Origin: Protonemura montana
Taxonomy: Eukaryota; Arthropoda; Insecta; Plecoptera; Nemouridae
Length of the DNA stretch: 64,000 nt
Assembly: GCA_947568835.1 (NCBI GenBank)
Contig: OX387607.1
Location: 9,563,701 to 9,627,700, forward strand
Direction: 5' to 3'
Both the position numbers and the translations under genes were made by a program. Shown piece after piece: positions 21,619-32,865 of the stretch; the first letter of the stretch is position 1, and every line of letters starts with the position of its first letter. A model generated the notes under the pieces. The model was not told the DNA's origin. It ran no database searches and saw only the letters and a program-made list of their open reading frames with translations.

Positions 21619-23491
21619 CTTGTGCGAAGTAAACGACTAGCATATGTTTAAACAAACTATTGGCAACTTGGTTGAAGTGCGTTTGATTCCTGAATGCCGC
21701 GATCAAACTGCCGATTACCTAAAAGTTCGAGGATTTTATCCGCCATTTCGCTATTCTTAGAAGGATTAGCAAGTGAACAGTATTTGCAGCTGACTTTTAC
21801 CTGTCGACTCTATTTAACACCAATAAATGTCGGATCTCTTCATAATCTATTTATTGGCATCATATTTTGCTTTTGTTCGACTCGGTTAACTAATCTGTTT
21901 GTATCTTTGAATTTAAGAAATCGTGGATTAGTCATGAATTGCGCGATTAAAGTGCACTAAATGTCATTTGTAAGGGATTAACGATGTTGACACAATCGCA
22001 ATTACTTCGTTGCACCCTCGCCGAGTCATACGTTTTCTGAGAAGATTTCAACTGATTTTTAGTAATTATTTCTTTCAACAAGAAGTTGGAGTTGACTCAA
22101 GCATCAAATCATAAAATGTTGCCTACAATTCTCTTAGAACCGTTGGGCAAGGCAGAAAAACACGAATCAAACAAAAGTATAAATGATTGTAATTTTAAGC
22201 GCGGGCTTTTGCACTTAAATTTTTTGCCATATTCACTGCCTCTCATTAAAATTGAAAAAATGATGTAACCTGTCCTTTACTGTCTTACTTTAACAGTAAA
22301 TCTGAATAGAAAAATCTGCATATCGGAAAGGATCTAATTTCTAACATCTAATTGTTTTAATTAGCAAAACAAACAGTTTTAATTATTTTTTCTAAAACTA
22401 GTGTGACCAGATAAAGTAAACATGAGTCTAAAACCCATAAAAATGTCAAAATCTTTGATGCAACCTGCTACTAAATCTAACTATAAATATCAAGATAACA
22501 AGTAGACAATTGTTCTAAATACTGTAAGTGTCGATCGGATATCGTTTAAGTCACGGATTATGTATTTTATTGTCGTTTATAACAACTAACTCAATCATTG
22601 AATTGCGGATAATAAAGTATCGGTTGCAGCAGATGACAACATTGCCATTGGAAACAAATTTAAACCCGAGGATTCAGAAGCTTATTATCCATTCATACCT
22701 ATAAAGATCTTAGATTTATTAGTCCTTTGTCGGCATATTTTCAACCTCATCATTCACGGAGATGGGTTTCGTTTTTTAAGCCGTTGTACGTGTTTTACGA
22801 CACAGACATGCATATATTTTTGGTCACACCTTCATGTATTATTTTCAGGATTTAACAACCTATTAGCTTTTATAGGATAGAGTTACAAACAAGGTTAAAA
22901 ACAAGGTTGCCGATGGTTCTTATCCTGAAAATTTTACTCTCATGACATTTCACAATTTCTCTTTTCTATATCCTTTGACCAGTTTTTGCTATTGAAAGCA
23001 ATAAATACAGCTGCTTTCCAGATTTTATGATGTCACACAACATCCTGCTATTTGATAGGGTAATTCCCCAATTGTTTCTCTGACAGGACCTGCCCACGTC
23101 CCAAAATATTCAAACACGATATGTAAATTATTGTTTTGCAGCCACTGTCTCTTGGATTTTACGACCTCTTTTACTGAAAATTTCCGCAAAAACAATATCA
23201 TGCCTTCAACGTCATAGTTCAGAGAAAACTACTCATATTTTCTATTTATTTGACGTTAAATGATCCAAATTTCAAAATGCCATAAAATCTAAGTCAGAAA
23301 AAAAGCCGTCTATACTCAAAAATTAAAAATGGCAAATCATTTTCAGACTAGCACGACGTAAGTTCATACTTTATTGCAAACTTTGATTGAAGAAACGCTT
23401 CAGAATTGATTTGCAACTCAGGTAATGTCAAAGAAAAGTCGTTTAAGTCGTACACTATCGTCTTAATTAGAACTTGAAACAAGTGCAGACA
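21619..23491. other. Intergenic stretch between lectin gene and P3
   Basis: No coding exon found. A TAAATAG-like box with a TCAGC site about 27 bases downstream (about 21,788-21,818, minus strand) could be the lectin promoter, but this is weak. The rest is AT-rich with no recognised repeat. Confidence 0.35.
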
Positions 23492-25621
23492 ATGTCGAAA
23501 AAAGCCCGAAACATCTTGTGCGGCTGTTGCTGTCAAGACTCAGCAGCTGTCTCAAAGGATCAGTTCCCTTTGGCCAAGAAACAAACTTGCGTCTCCATGG
23601 GTATACAGACTGAAAGCTACAAGTGTCGCAACTATTACGAGCAGGAAAACCAGTCGAGTTCCCAGCGTGGCTACCCCCTAGAAAACCAGCCGAGTTCCCA
23701 GCGTGGCTACCCCCTAGAAAACCAGCCGAGGTCCCAGCGTGGCTACCCCCTGGAAAACCAGCAGAGTTACCAGCGTGGCTACTCCCAGGAAAACCAGCAG
23801 AGTTACCAGCGTGGCTACCCCCAGGAAAACCAGCAGAATTACCAGCGTGGTTTTGAGCACGGCTACCAGCAAGACTATTCACATGATTACTCTCAAAATT
23901 ATCAAAAGGATTACAATCAGGAGTGCATAGATCCATGTGCCGAAACAAGTCAGTATTATGGGAATCAATACGACGCCGAATTAGGCCATCAATTGTATGG
24001 TGCCCCAGTTGGTCCTTGTCATAGATATAATGACGATGCTTCAACGCATCAAAATGATCCTGCGATGGCAAGTAGTAAAAACAATGGTAAAATAGGATAT
24101 CAAAAAGAGGATGAAATGAGATGTAGATACGATCCATTGAGTTCACGATACAACGCATTAGGTGGTGATCAAAACGAGGTCACGAGAGATGGTGATGATC
24201 ATTTATCGGGCATCGGTGGTGTTGACGATGCCAACAACGGAATGGAAGACGGGGTTGGAAACCAAATTGATCAAGACCTTGCTCATGACCACGAGCACGA
24301 CCATGACCACGATGACGACGAGACTGGTCACAAAAATACACCTCATCATCACGGGAAGAAACCAAAAGGTTCAGGACCTTCAGGACTCACAAGGACCGCC
24401 ACGATTATGCCAAGTAATCAGCCGCCATTTTTAAATCGCGGACCTTTCTCGTCTCATTCAAGACCGTATTCAGCAATGCCGTATGTTCGTTCCCGCAACA
24501 GTCTACATCCTGACACCAATGGGCGGGGATTCGGACCAGGGAGGCGAGCTACTGACCCCGGCAACCAGAGGCAATCAATGATGGAAACCAGAAACAGAAG
24601 ACGAAACTCATCCTTACCATTCGCAAGACCTCCATTAACCACATACTCGATTCCTCAAGCTAGCTGCAGCGAAAACCCTTTCTATTCGTCCCCACAAGAT
24701 CACCCAAGAGATATTTGGCAGAACAACAACCAGCAATCTTATCTCTTCGGGTTCGGAAAGAAGAAAGCTGCCAAAAATAGTGGCGACGGGAGCAGCAAGC
24801 TGAAGATGCTGTATCAGATAAACAACGCGGGCGTTACGTGCAATTGCGGGCAACGGATGCAGTTCAACCTGTCCGTGGAGGAGAATGAGGGGCGATGCGT
24901 TGCCTGCTTCGAGGAGTTACGTCAAGATTTCGCCGACCTCTTAGACCTTTACAAGGAAATGGGTTACACCCAGTGCGAATGCAAGGGTAGAATCAGCGTT
25001 ACCGATCTTGCTAACGAGTACCTTATGGACCAAGCAAACAACGCTAGCGGACTGGGATATGAAAATGTTGGGGCACCGAGGAAGAAAGCCCCTGTGAAGA
25101 CAATCGAGTTGACTCCGACAGAAGGCTTTACTGGCTGCTTGTGCAGAGAGATTAAAATGGAGATGTTTAGGAAGCCTAGTGATTTGCGCTCCTGTCAGTG
25201 TGACACTGATCGACCCAAAATTGTGTTGCGACCACCCTCTGAAGACGACGACGACGAGTCAGAAGCAGAGTCTGAGAAGCCGGAACATGAGGAAGAGCCC
25301 GAACTGCTATCCGAGTCGGAGTCTGAGGAGCCGGAACATGAGGAAGAGCCCGAACCGGAGCCGGAATCGGAGCCTGAAATAGAGAACGATCCTAGCCCAG
25401 CGTCTAGATCAGACAGTATATTGAAGTCACCTACTAATACATCTGCAGAGACAGTATATACTGTTGCTGGGTCATATGCTAACGCTTTATTCAAGAAACG
25501 CAAACCTGTCCCACCATATTTTAGGTCAAAACAATCAAGCTCTTCAAATACAGCTTCATATGAAACTGCTTCATCTGACAGATCTGTTCAATCAAATAAG
25601 ACGTACATTATTTCAAATTAA
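23492..25621 (+). CDS. P3: repeat-rich protein with paired-cysteine domain and acidic tail
   Basis: A single exon, 709 residues from the ATG at 23,492; upstream in-frame sequence lacks another ATG. Order: a cysteine cluster near the N-terminus (C10-G-C-C-C14); a GIQTE motif (37-41) resembling LC8-binding sites; six 12-residue repeats (ENQxSxQRGYPx) at 52-121; a Gln/Tyr/Asp segment; a His/Asp-rich tract (HDHEHDHDHDDD); Arg/Ser/Pro-rich sequence; a basic leader (GFGKKKAAKN); then the shared domain from C450-x-C452-G: F-N-L-S-V, C-x2-C-F, R-x-D-F, G-Y-x2-C-x-C-K-G, V-T-D-L-A. The final C-x-C (GCLC) is displaced by a Lys/Ala-rich insertion and followed by another (CQC). The tail has acidic repeats (PEHEEEPE). 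No signal peptide. Function unknown; clearly related to P1 and P2 only through this domain. Confidence 0.85.
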   Translation: MSKKARNILCGCCCQDSAAVSKDQFPLAKKQTCVSMGIQTESYKCRNYYEQENQSSSQRGYPLENQPSSQRGYPLENQPRSQRGYPLENQQSYQRGYSQENQQSYQRGYPQENQQNYQRGFEHGYQQDYSHDYSQNYQKDYNQECIDPCAETSQYYGNQYDAELGHQLYGAPVGPCHRYNDDASTHQNDPAMASSKNNGKIGYQKEDEMRCRYDPLSSRYNALGGDQNEVTRDGDDHLSGIGGVDDANNGMEDGVGNQIDQDLAHDHEHDHDHDDDETGHKNTPHHHGKKPKGSGPSGLTRTATIMPSNQPPFLNRGPFSSHSRPYSAMPYVRSRNSLHPDTNGRGFGPGRRATDPGNQRQSMMETRNRRRNSSLPFARPPLTTYSIPQASCSENPFYSSPQDHPRDIWQNNNQQSYLFGFGKKKAAKNSGDGSSKLKMLYQINNAGVTCNCGQRMQFNLSVEENEGRCVACFEELRQDFADLLDLYKEMGYTQCECKGRISVTDLANEYLMDQANNASGLGYENVGAPRKKAPVKTIELTPTEGFTGCLCREIKMEMFRKPSDLRSCQCDTDRPKIVLRPPSEDDDDESEAESEKPEHEEEPELLSESESEEPEHEEEPEPEPESEPEIENDPSPASRSDSILKSPTNTSAETVYTVAGSYANALFKKRKPVPPYFRSKQSSSSNTASYETASSDRSVQSNKTYIISN

Positions 25622-25722
25622 ATTTAGCTTTGTAACATTGAACCAATTGATCTTTGGTCTGGGGTAGACACCTCATGCTACAGATGTGATGCGCAAATAG
25701 TCTACCTAGACATGCGTAAAGC

Positions 25723-25728
25723 AATAAA
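25723..25728 (+). terminator. Polyadenylation signal of P3
   Basis: AATAAA about 100 bases after the P3 stop codon. Confidence 0.6.
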
Positions 25729-25986
25729 GTGAAACGACTACGTCATTCCATCGTCAGCTGTTCAATATTTTGGTTCGTTCATTGTGCTTGACGTGAGAAC
25801 ACTTTGTGAAACTCGTTTTAAATCAGCCAGTGAATTTCCATCATTCGATGGTAACACTCTATTGAAGAAGAACTCTCGGATTTCATCGATTTAAGGTACT
25901 TGTATATCTTATATGTCGATGGATATAAAATATTTGTGATCATATTGCGTCTGTCAGTGCGCTGACCACCTTTGTTTTTGTTCTAG

Positions 25987-26434
25987 ATGGGTCGGATTTT
26001 CTTGGATCATATTGGTGGGTCCAGACTCTTTTCTTGTGCAGCCTGCGACACAATTTTAACAAACAGAAGCGAACTGATCAGTACACGATTTACTGGAGCT
26101 ACTGGAAGAGCGTTTCTGTTCAACAGAGTAGTCAACTTGAATTACAGGTAGCGGTTGTCATTTGCATTTTTGTTATTTAATGCTCTACTAACCTACTGAT
26201 AATTTAGCTGTAAAGTTTGCGTTTGAATTTTTCAGCGATGTGCAAGATCGAGTGATGCTTACCGGTCGCCACATGGTACGCGATGTGTCGTGTAAAAATT
26301 GTGATGCCAAGCTCGGGTGGATTTACGAGTTTGCTACAGAAGAGAACCAGCGTTATAAAGAGGGTCGAGTGATTCTCGAACGTGCTCTGGTCACTGAAAG
26401 TGATGGAATTGATGAGCACATGGGAGATGATTAG
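25987..26434 (+). CDS. YPEL5: Yippee-like 5 zinc-binding protein
   Basis: Coding exons 25,987-26,147 and 26,236-26,434 (phase 2 junction, AG/C serine), 119 residues. The start codon directly follows an acceptor (TTCTAG), and a likely untranslated first exon ends at 25,895 with AAG/GTACTT. The protein is almost the vertebrate YPEL5 sequence: [12 protein letters not shown]-x2-C (CAAC), [46 protein letters not shown] and [12 protein letters not shown]. The two C-x2-C pairs bind one zinc in the Yippee fold. In animals YPEL5 associates with the GID/CTLH ubiquitin ligase complex and with mitotic structures. It is single-copy and conserved, useful as an orthology anchor. Confidence 0.97.
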
Positions 26435-26534
26435 CCAGCTAGAATAAAATACCAATGACGTTAAGCTATTGATTGAGCTCCATAAGGATCTTTTCACAAT
26501 TACCTAGGAGGGAGCTTTGAAGGCTAACTTTATT

Positions 26535-26540
26535 AATAAA
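26535..26540 (+). terminator. Polyadenylation signal of YPEL5
   Basis: AATAAA about 100 bases downstream of the YPEL5 stop codon. Confidence 0.6.
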
Positions 26541-28136
26541 GAAATATAATTCATGAGTAGGTTCTACAAATTCTGTGTGAGCCACTGAAATGGTTATACA
26601 AGGGTGGGTATTTATTTCTTGTTTAATCGATGTCTCTTCCTTGCATAAAGTATGTAAATTCGTATGGGTTAGAGAAAAGTTTTGAAAACCGTCCTCAGAT
26701 TGTTGTCATTTGATGCCCAATGAAATAAAAATAATGTATGTCACTCGTACGATAATTGACAGCTGGTAATAGAATAAGGGTTCTTTAAACCCAAATGAAC
26801 TGTCAATTTCTAGATTAAACAATTTTTTTTAGAATTATAAGTTACAATAATCGTAACGTTCCTGGAAGATTTCTTGAGGACGGTAATTATGTGTTGTTAA
26901 CAGGAATGTCTTGTGATTGTCTTGCACATGCTTTTCCTTAATATTTCTTTTCTACTTTGCATAATATTACCTAAATATTATTATACAATTTAAGAACTCC
27001 TTTGCAGGATTGATACTTAAATTTAGGATTGATTAAGGTGGTTGGGTAAGGAAGTTAACAAACTGAAGGATAGTTGCAGACTAGATTTGGTGGAAAGATA
27101 GCTGTGAGCCATAAGAAATAGATGACACTTCTTAAAAAGTTTCTGCTGTCATCGGTTTTACCAGTATCCAGCTGGTCTCGAAGCAATCGACCAGAGAGCG
27201 AGAAAGAGCATACACTTTGCATTTGGCAATGGAGAACCAGAAGTGGCTTTTTTTGTGGTGGTTTAAAGTTGCTACAGCTGGCCAGAGTGCACCCAATTGA
27301 CTTTGTAATTAGCAATATGTTACAGATTGTAATTGCCTTCGGTAAAATATATTTTCACACCAACTGATATCTGCCTTCTTAGTTGACAATCCCCACTCAA
27401 TTAGGATAGAAAGACACCAGGGTTTACTCCAAGAAACCAATACATGAGCTCGCTACAATCGTTGACACGTATTTTATTTACTGATAAAGATCATAATTAT
27501 AGTGGAACTAGAATTTTTATGGCAAAATGCAGTTCAAAGAATCTATGAACAAGAACATTTCTAAAATGAGCAAGCTAAGCTTAGCACTAGACGTCAATTG
27601 CAATTGGTGTGTCAGCTTAATTTAGAGCACATGAAACACCTATATTGCAATGAACATGTTATCACAGGAAATATATCGACTGATACTTAGTTTACTTCAC
27701 GTAATCTAGTTCGAGATACGTCTTATTATTAAATATTAATGCTAGAGTAATATAATATACACATTATAAAAATTAGATCTGACAACATTTTTATGTCGAA
27801 TGGAAGAAAAATAGATAATATACTTTTGTAAAATTTGATTAGCTTTATAAATTTGTAAATTACTAAAGAAATGATACCTAATTTGGAATACTGCTTTTAT
27901 GTTGTAAAAGCCTTTGATGTGCTTAGTTTAATTAGGTTTAACTACAGTTAGGTACAGTATTACTATTTAAACCACTACTTTATGTAAAGCTGATTGTAGT
28001 AGGTATGACCCACTGATAGAACAGTAGTATTCTCCCATTCAAATGAGACTCAATCTCTACAGCATAGTTAAGTAATTAGGGCAAAGAGCTTTTCAAATAC
28101 TTAACAGGCACAAAAATTTTCAAGTATAGCAAACGT
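26541..28136. other. AT-rich intergenic stretch, convergent 3' ends
   Basis: Lies between the 3' ends of YPEL5 and the HEAT-repeat gene. No exon, RNA gene or known repeat was recognised. It probably holds the HEAT gene 3' UTR. Confidence 0.4.
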
Positions 28137-31100
28137 TTAGAATGGTGCAATAAATGCGTTGGCATCCAGGTGGTGTAGGTAGCTGAAAACATAACCAAAA
28201 TTATGTTAATCAACAAGTAATGATTTATCATAGATTTAAGATACTACCTAACAGTGTATCTTTGGGAAGTGTCAGTGGAAGGTTAGATACAAGAAAGGTG
28301 CGTACTTTGGGTTGTAGCTCTCCACTTTAGCTCGCAAAATGCTTGGGCCTAAGAGTGTTCCAATTTGATTCAGGCACTGGCTAGCTGCGCTTGATGTCAA
28401 GGAATTCTCGCTGTCCTGAAAATGAAAACACACTGGCTCTAGAAAAAAATATATGAACCATCGTATTATACATCTTTAGCTAGAATCAGGGGTTGGAACT
28501 GAGAAAGATATTTAAAAACAAAGTTTTTTGAATGCCAAGTAAAAACATAACTTTCCCAACGTATTGCAACTTGTACCTGTTTCTTCATGAAGGGTACTCA
28601 AGGCCAGTTGTGCTGCTGAAATATTGGGAAACTTGTTTTTACTTAGCATTCATAGAACTCGGTTTTTTAATATGTTTTGCTAAAAATCAAGTACTTGGGT
28701 TAGATAAAGTATACATGAATCTAAAAACCATAATGAGAGTCGGGACTTTTATTGAGGTTCCAATTGAGATTTGCAAAAGATTGAAATTCCAGCCCTGTTT
28801 CTGACCCCTGGATAGAATCAGATCTTTGTAGTTGGTAACTGTTATACCTTGTGCCATAACAGTAATTTTGATCCAAGGTTTTTAATGTGCCAAAGGGCTG
28901 GGATAACCAATATGTTGATTGGAAAGATAAAACGAGAGTACATAGCCTTTATTACTATAGAGAAGAGAGGTCAATCTCTTCTCTCTAGGGGTAAAGGCAA
29001 ATGCTGAAACGTTAACAAACAATCACCTTCTATCGCAACCAGCCACTCTCGGTACTTTCCGTACTCTCCTTTTACCTTTCCAATCAACATATTTGATCCA
29101 AGTAAGCATATTTAATCAATTATTGACCAAATCCACTTCCAGATTCCTATTTTCCGTATATTCCCATGCACATAACTGTTCATTTCCCATTTAAATCTAC
29201 CCTAAAGCGTCAACCATCAGCAAGAATCAACAAGACCAAACCATCATTCAGGTATATTTCAAGAGTTTCTAAGAAAACTCCTACCCACCAGCGCATAGAA
29301 TACGGGATCTAAGAACTCTTCTGTGACGGACTTAAACGGCTTCTTGCCAACCCCCTTGGCGAGTGTGGGCAGCTGACGACAAACCGTCTCCAGCAGCGTG
29401 ACGTGGTGAGTGTAGTGGCGGTGGCGGCAAGCTTCTGCGATCAGCGGCAGTGCGGAAAGCACAGTTCGGGCAGCGTCTGGGATCTGAGACAACTCCGACA
29501 GCAAGTGGACGCAGCTTGGTTACGAACACACGCAAAGGCCCAATTAGTTTCAACCATGTTAATACTGTAGGCAGACCCAGCTTTTACAGGGTCCAGCTTC
29601 TTTTTTTTAAGTTTTTGAAAGGTACAAGAATCTAATTGGTTTAGGTTGAAACTATTTTTTTTCTATGTTAATGTTAGCTATATTTTTATCATTACAAATT
29701 AGTTTGCAATCTTAGCTGGGTCCAAACAGACTCAAGGCTTATCAACAATCAAAATAGCCACAAACACAACATTAGCATAGCAATAAACATAAACGCACAT
29801 TGAGTTAGGGATTAAAATGAAAAAGTAGGTGTACGTGATTCTATTGCCGGGTTTTCGCCTTGCTGAGCCTGAGATATTCTTACCCGTCAGCCATTTCCCA
29901 AGGCTGCGAAGGCCGTTTGAATGTGTGATCCGTAAGACTCCCTCTGTTGAACCTCGTTGATAACGAACCACTTGAAAACATCTAAAAAAATATAACAAAA
30001 ATCACCATTGTGCGGATGGTAATCAAGTGTACGTAATCAGCTACCCGCTTCCTACTGATAACACTTGACTTACTTTATAATCAGTCACCATATCAGGATC
30101 ATTATCCTGCACCCTTTTAGAAGCGCCATACTTCCCAGGGCCTTTATCAACATCTGTGTATTTTTCCGACTCAGCTGCCTGATTTTTGACGTTTTTCAAT
30201 GCTTCGGTGATTCTTTCCATGATCACCAAAAGGCTGTCTTGACCGTAAGCGCGAACAACATTAGCCAAGGAAGTAGCTGCCCCTTGACGAACCGAAGGGA
30301 TAGGGTCTTCCAGGTTCCGGAAGAACATTGGGTAGAGCGATGGCATGGCCGTGTGCGACTCTTCCGGGAAACACAGAACAAAGTTTCCGCATGCCAAGCA
30401 AGCAGCTGAGGGAATAAGAGACGAATAAATTACAATATTTGTATGTGTTTCAAACAATAAGCTTTTTAAATTACGCTGTGCATGTATATTAAATGAGCTC
30501 ATGTGGATGTTTGGGCGCCAGTTACAATAGAGACATGACATGTTTAATGTATTGGTTAACAAAAGATGCACAAATTGTAAACATAACACATGTGTACTTT
30601 CTGCAATTATCTACTATTTGGCACCATTACCACAACCCAAAACCAAAACCACAAACAATCCACCTTTACCAACAAGCATAAGAACCTTGTGGAAAATGGT
30701 TAAAAATATACGTACTGTCATGAGGTTCATACAATTTCTCCTTCAACTTTAAACTTTGCAAAATTCTGTTAAAGAACTCTACGCACAATACATATAAAAT
30801 GTATCAACTATCTTATGAATTAAATTCTGAATTAATCCTTTCCTTACATACCATCTCTGACGGGCCAGCTCTGGTCATCAAAGCAAACAAGAAGTATATG
30901 CAACAACCGCTCCACGTGAGGTCTGACGGCATTAGGATGTATTTTTGCTGCAAGCTCTGCAATGCAAGCGCAAGCTGCTTCACGGACGGCATGGTGTTCG
31001 CTTTCCGTTGCTGAGACGTAGTAGTCCACTGTCGGAGAAATGTATTTCTGGACGAGGTCTTTCCCATCGGTGCCAGTCACTTGGCGCCAGGTTTCTTGTG

Positions 31101-32865
31101 AGAAAATTCTAACGCCGTCGGCCACGTAGTATCTGACAGACAATGAATTGTATTGGTCATTTGAGAACGTAAAAATTAGCAACAGAGCTGTGATACTCAA
31201 AACAATTCTGTCCACTTAAAAAAGAATGGCTGGAGTGCAGAGGATGAAATAAAATAAAAATGCAATTAGCTGGAACTGAAAATGAAATTTTTTTTAAAGT
31301 AGCTAATTGAAAGAAAAGAAATAATATATATATATATATATATATATCATTTAAAAAGAGTACCGTTTTGGGTGTCAAATCCAGATTTTCTAGTCAAATT
31401 TACACGTTTATAGCTGTACCTGTTCAAACACATCCTTGGAAGCAGGACCGGGTAGAAAACTTCCCTGGAGTTGCTATCCGGCAAAGATCGAAGGAACTTT
31501 CGAGTTCCTACAGATGCAGCAAGGCGGACTTGGCTCCAACTATCAGCCAAACCCTGGGCTAGATATTTACTGAGTTCGTGTCCATAGGCGTAGATAGGGT
31601 TCATTAATACATCACTCTCCTCTGAATCTGAAATTGAGAGGTTACCTTTGTGTATAAGCTTTCTACTTTAATCTAGGTACTTACTCTTATGTTTTACCTT
31701 ACTATGTGGGACTAAAACATACTCTTTCAAGATCAGTAGGCAAGTATTAAATTGTTAATTGAATACCTTGACTGGAGTTTCCACAAGAGACTAGTGCTGA
31801 GCTGAGGTAGAAACCAGTTTCACGAACAAATCGATTGGCATGTGTTAAGGTCTGAAAGATGAGATCGAGGAGTTCCTCATCGACAAATGGTTGGAAATTG
31901 GTTCCACAGCCCTCAATCATAGACTGGAGACACTTGAGGCTTGTCTCTAGATTTTTCCACCCAGCTGTATCTTGGAAAATCTGCGCTGCTTCAGCACTGT
32001 TCCGCTAAAGATGGGAAATAACTGTCTTTGTACAAGCACATTTTTTTATTTGGCAGTCTACCTAAAGCCCCCAGCCCCTTTAGGCCAAATGCACATAGGA
32101 AATAACACCAAAAAAGAATAGTGAATATCTAATCCACTGCCTTATAAATTAAAGTTAAACATCATAGCAACGTCTTCAGGAAACAACACGTTTGGATATC
32201 AATCACAGTTACACAGCAAAACCAATTTGAAATTATAGTAACATATTATTAGCAGTATTAGGCAACACTTTTTCCTACCCTTTGTTGTCCAGCTAATTTC
32301 TCCATGAGCTTTTCAGTCTCCTGTTGTTCTTGTTTCGATGAATCGTCGTCTGCAATATCTCTGTCCAAGTTGCTTCGTACAAGACGTAGAACGTAATCCT
32401 TGTTTTCTTGGTAAATCAACGGACCAACTTTTTCACATAATGCACCAAACACTTCACCTACAGGTATGTTTATCATCACAAAGAAATAAATTGAATTCAA
32501 TTGATAATAATGAAGTATAAATTATAAAAGTTTCTAAAACGGGAATACCTACCAGCTGAAATTCGTACCCGTACTTCAAAATCTGTCAGAAACTTTAAAG
32601 CCATTTCCTTCATTCTTTCAATGAATTCGACTTCTCTGTCATTTTCCAAATTCACAAATGATATCAATGCCTTGGCTCCAAGTAGGCTTCCTTGCTTACG
32701 TTCCCAAGAACTTTCAGAATCGCCCAACAGCTGTATGAGGTTATCTTCGAACTGAATTCGCTCGCTCTCATTCAATGAAGGCAAACATCTGTGAAGCTCA
32801 CCAACTCCTTGATCTCGTATCAACTTAACTTTGTTACACAACATTTCTAGAACTTCTGTTGACAT
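28137..32865 (-). CDS. HEAT/ARM-repeat protein, ten exons
   Basis: Exons (5' to 3'): 32,553-32,865; 32,279-32,457; 31,767-32,004; 31,420-31,627; 30,852-31,132; 30,074-30,405; 29,884-29,981; 29,289-29,514; 28,306-28,415; 28,137-28,182. All phases agree; 676 residues from MSTEVLEMLCNK to NAFIAPF. The chain is a series of paired amphipathic helices with HEAT-like motifs such as VRISAGEVFGAL, VREAACACIAELAAKI, PVRDGACLACGNFV and VRQGAATSLANVV. A charged linker (about 515-560, KYGASKRVQDND) is followed by an FSSGSL...PWEMADGCVHLL block and a second helical part. No membrane segment or signal peptide. HEAT solenoids are protein-binding scaffolds; the specific role is not evident. It looks like a well-kept single-copy host gene. 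In exon 7 a second frame is also open-looking, but only the chosen frame joins both neighbours. Confidence 0.85.
31323..31347. repeat. (TA)n microsatellite
   Basis: About twelve TA units in intron 4 of the HEAT-repeat gene. Confidence 0.9.

Noticed and set aside
23645-23860. Possible CRISPR-like array of 36-base repeats
   Set aside because: The units are contiguous with no spacers, in frame inside a eukaryotic protein gene.
23463-24158. Minus-strand frame with NSAGFPGGSHAG repeats
   Set aside because: The antisense shadow of the 36-base repeats of P3.
29884-29981. Alternative frame of HEAT exon 7 (VFKWFVINEVQ...)
   Set aside because: It looks protein-like but ends in a stop before the donor and does not match the phases of the neighbouring exons.
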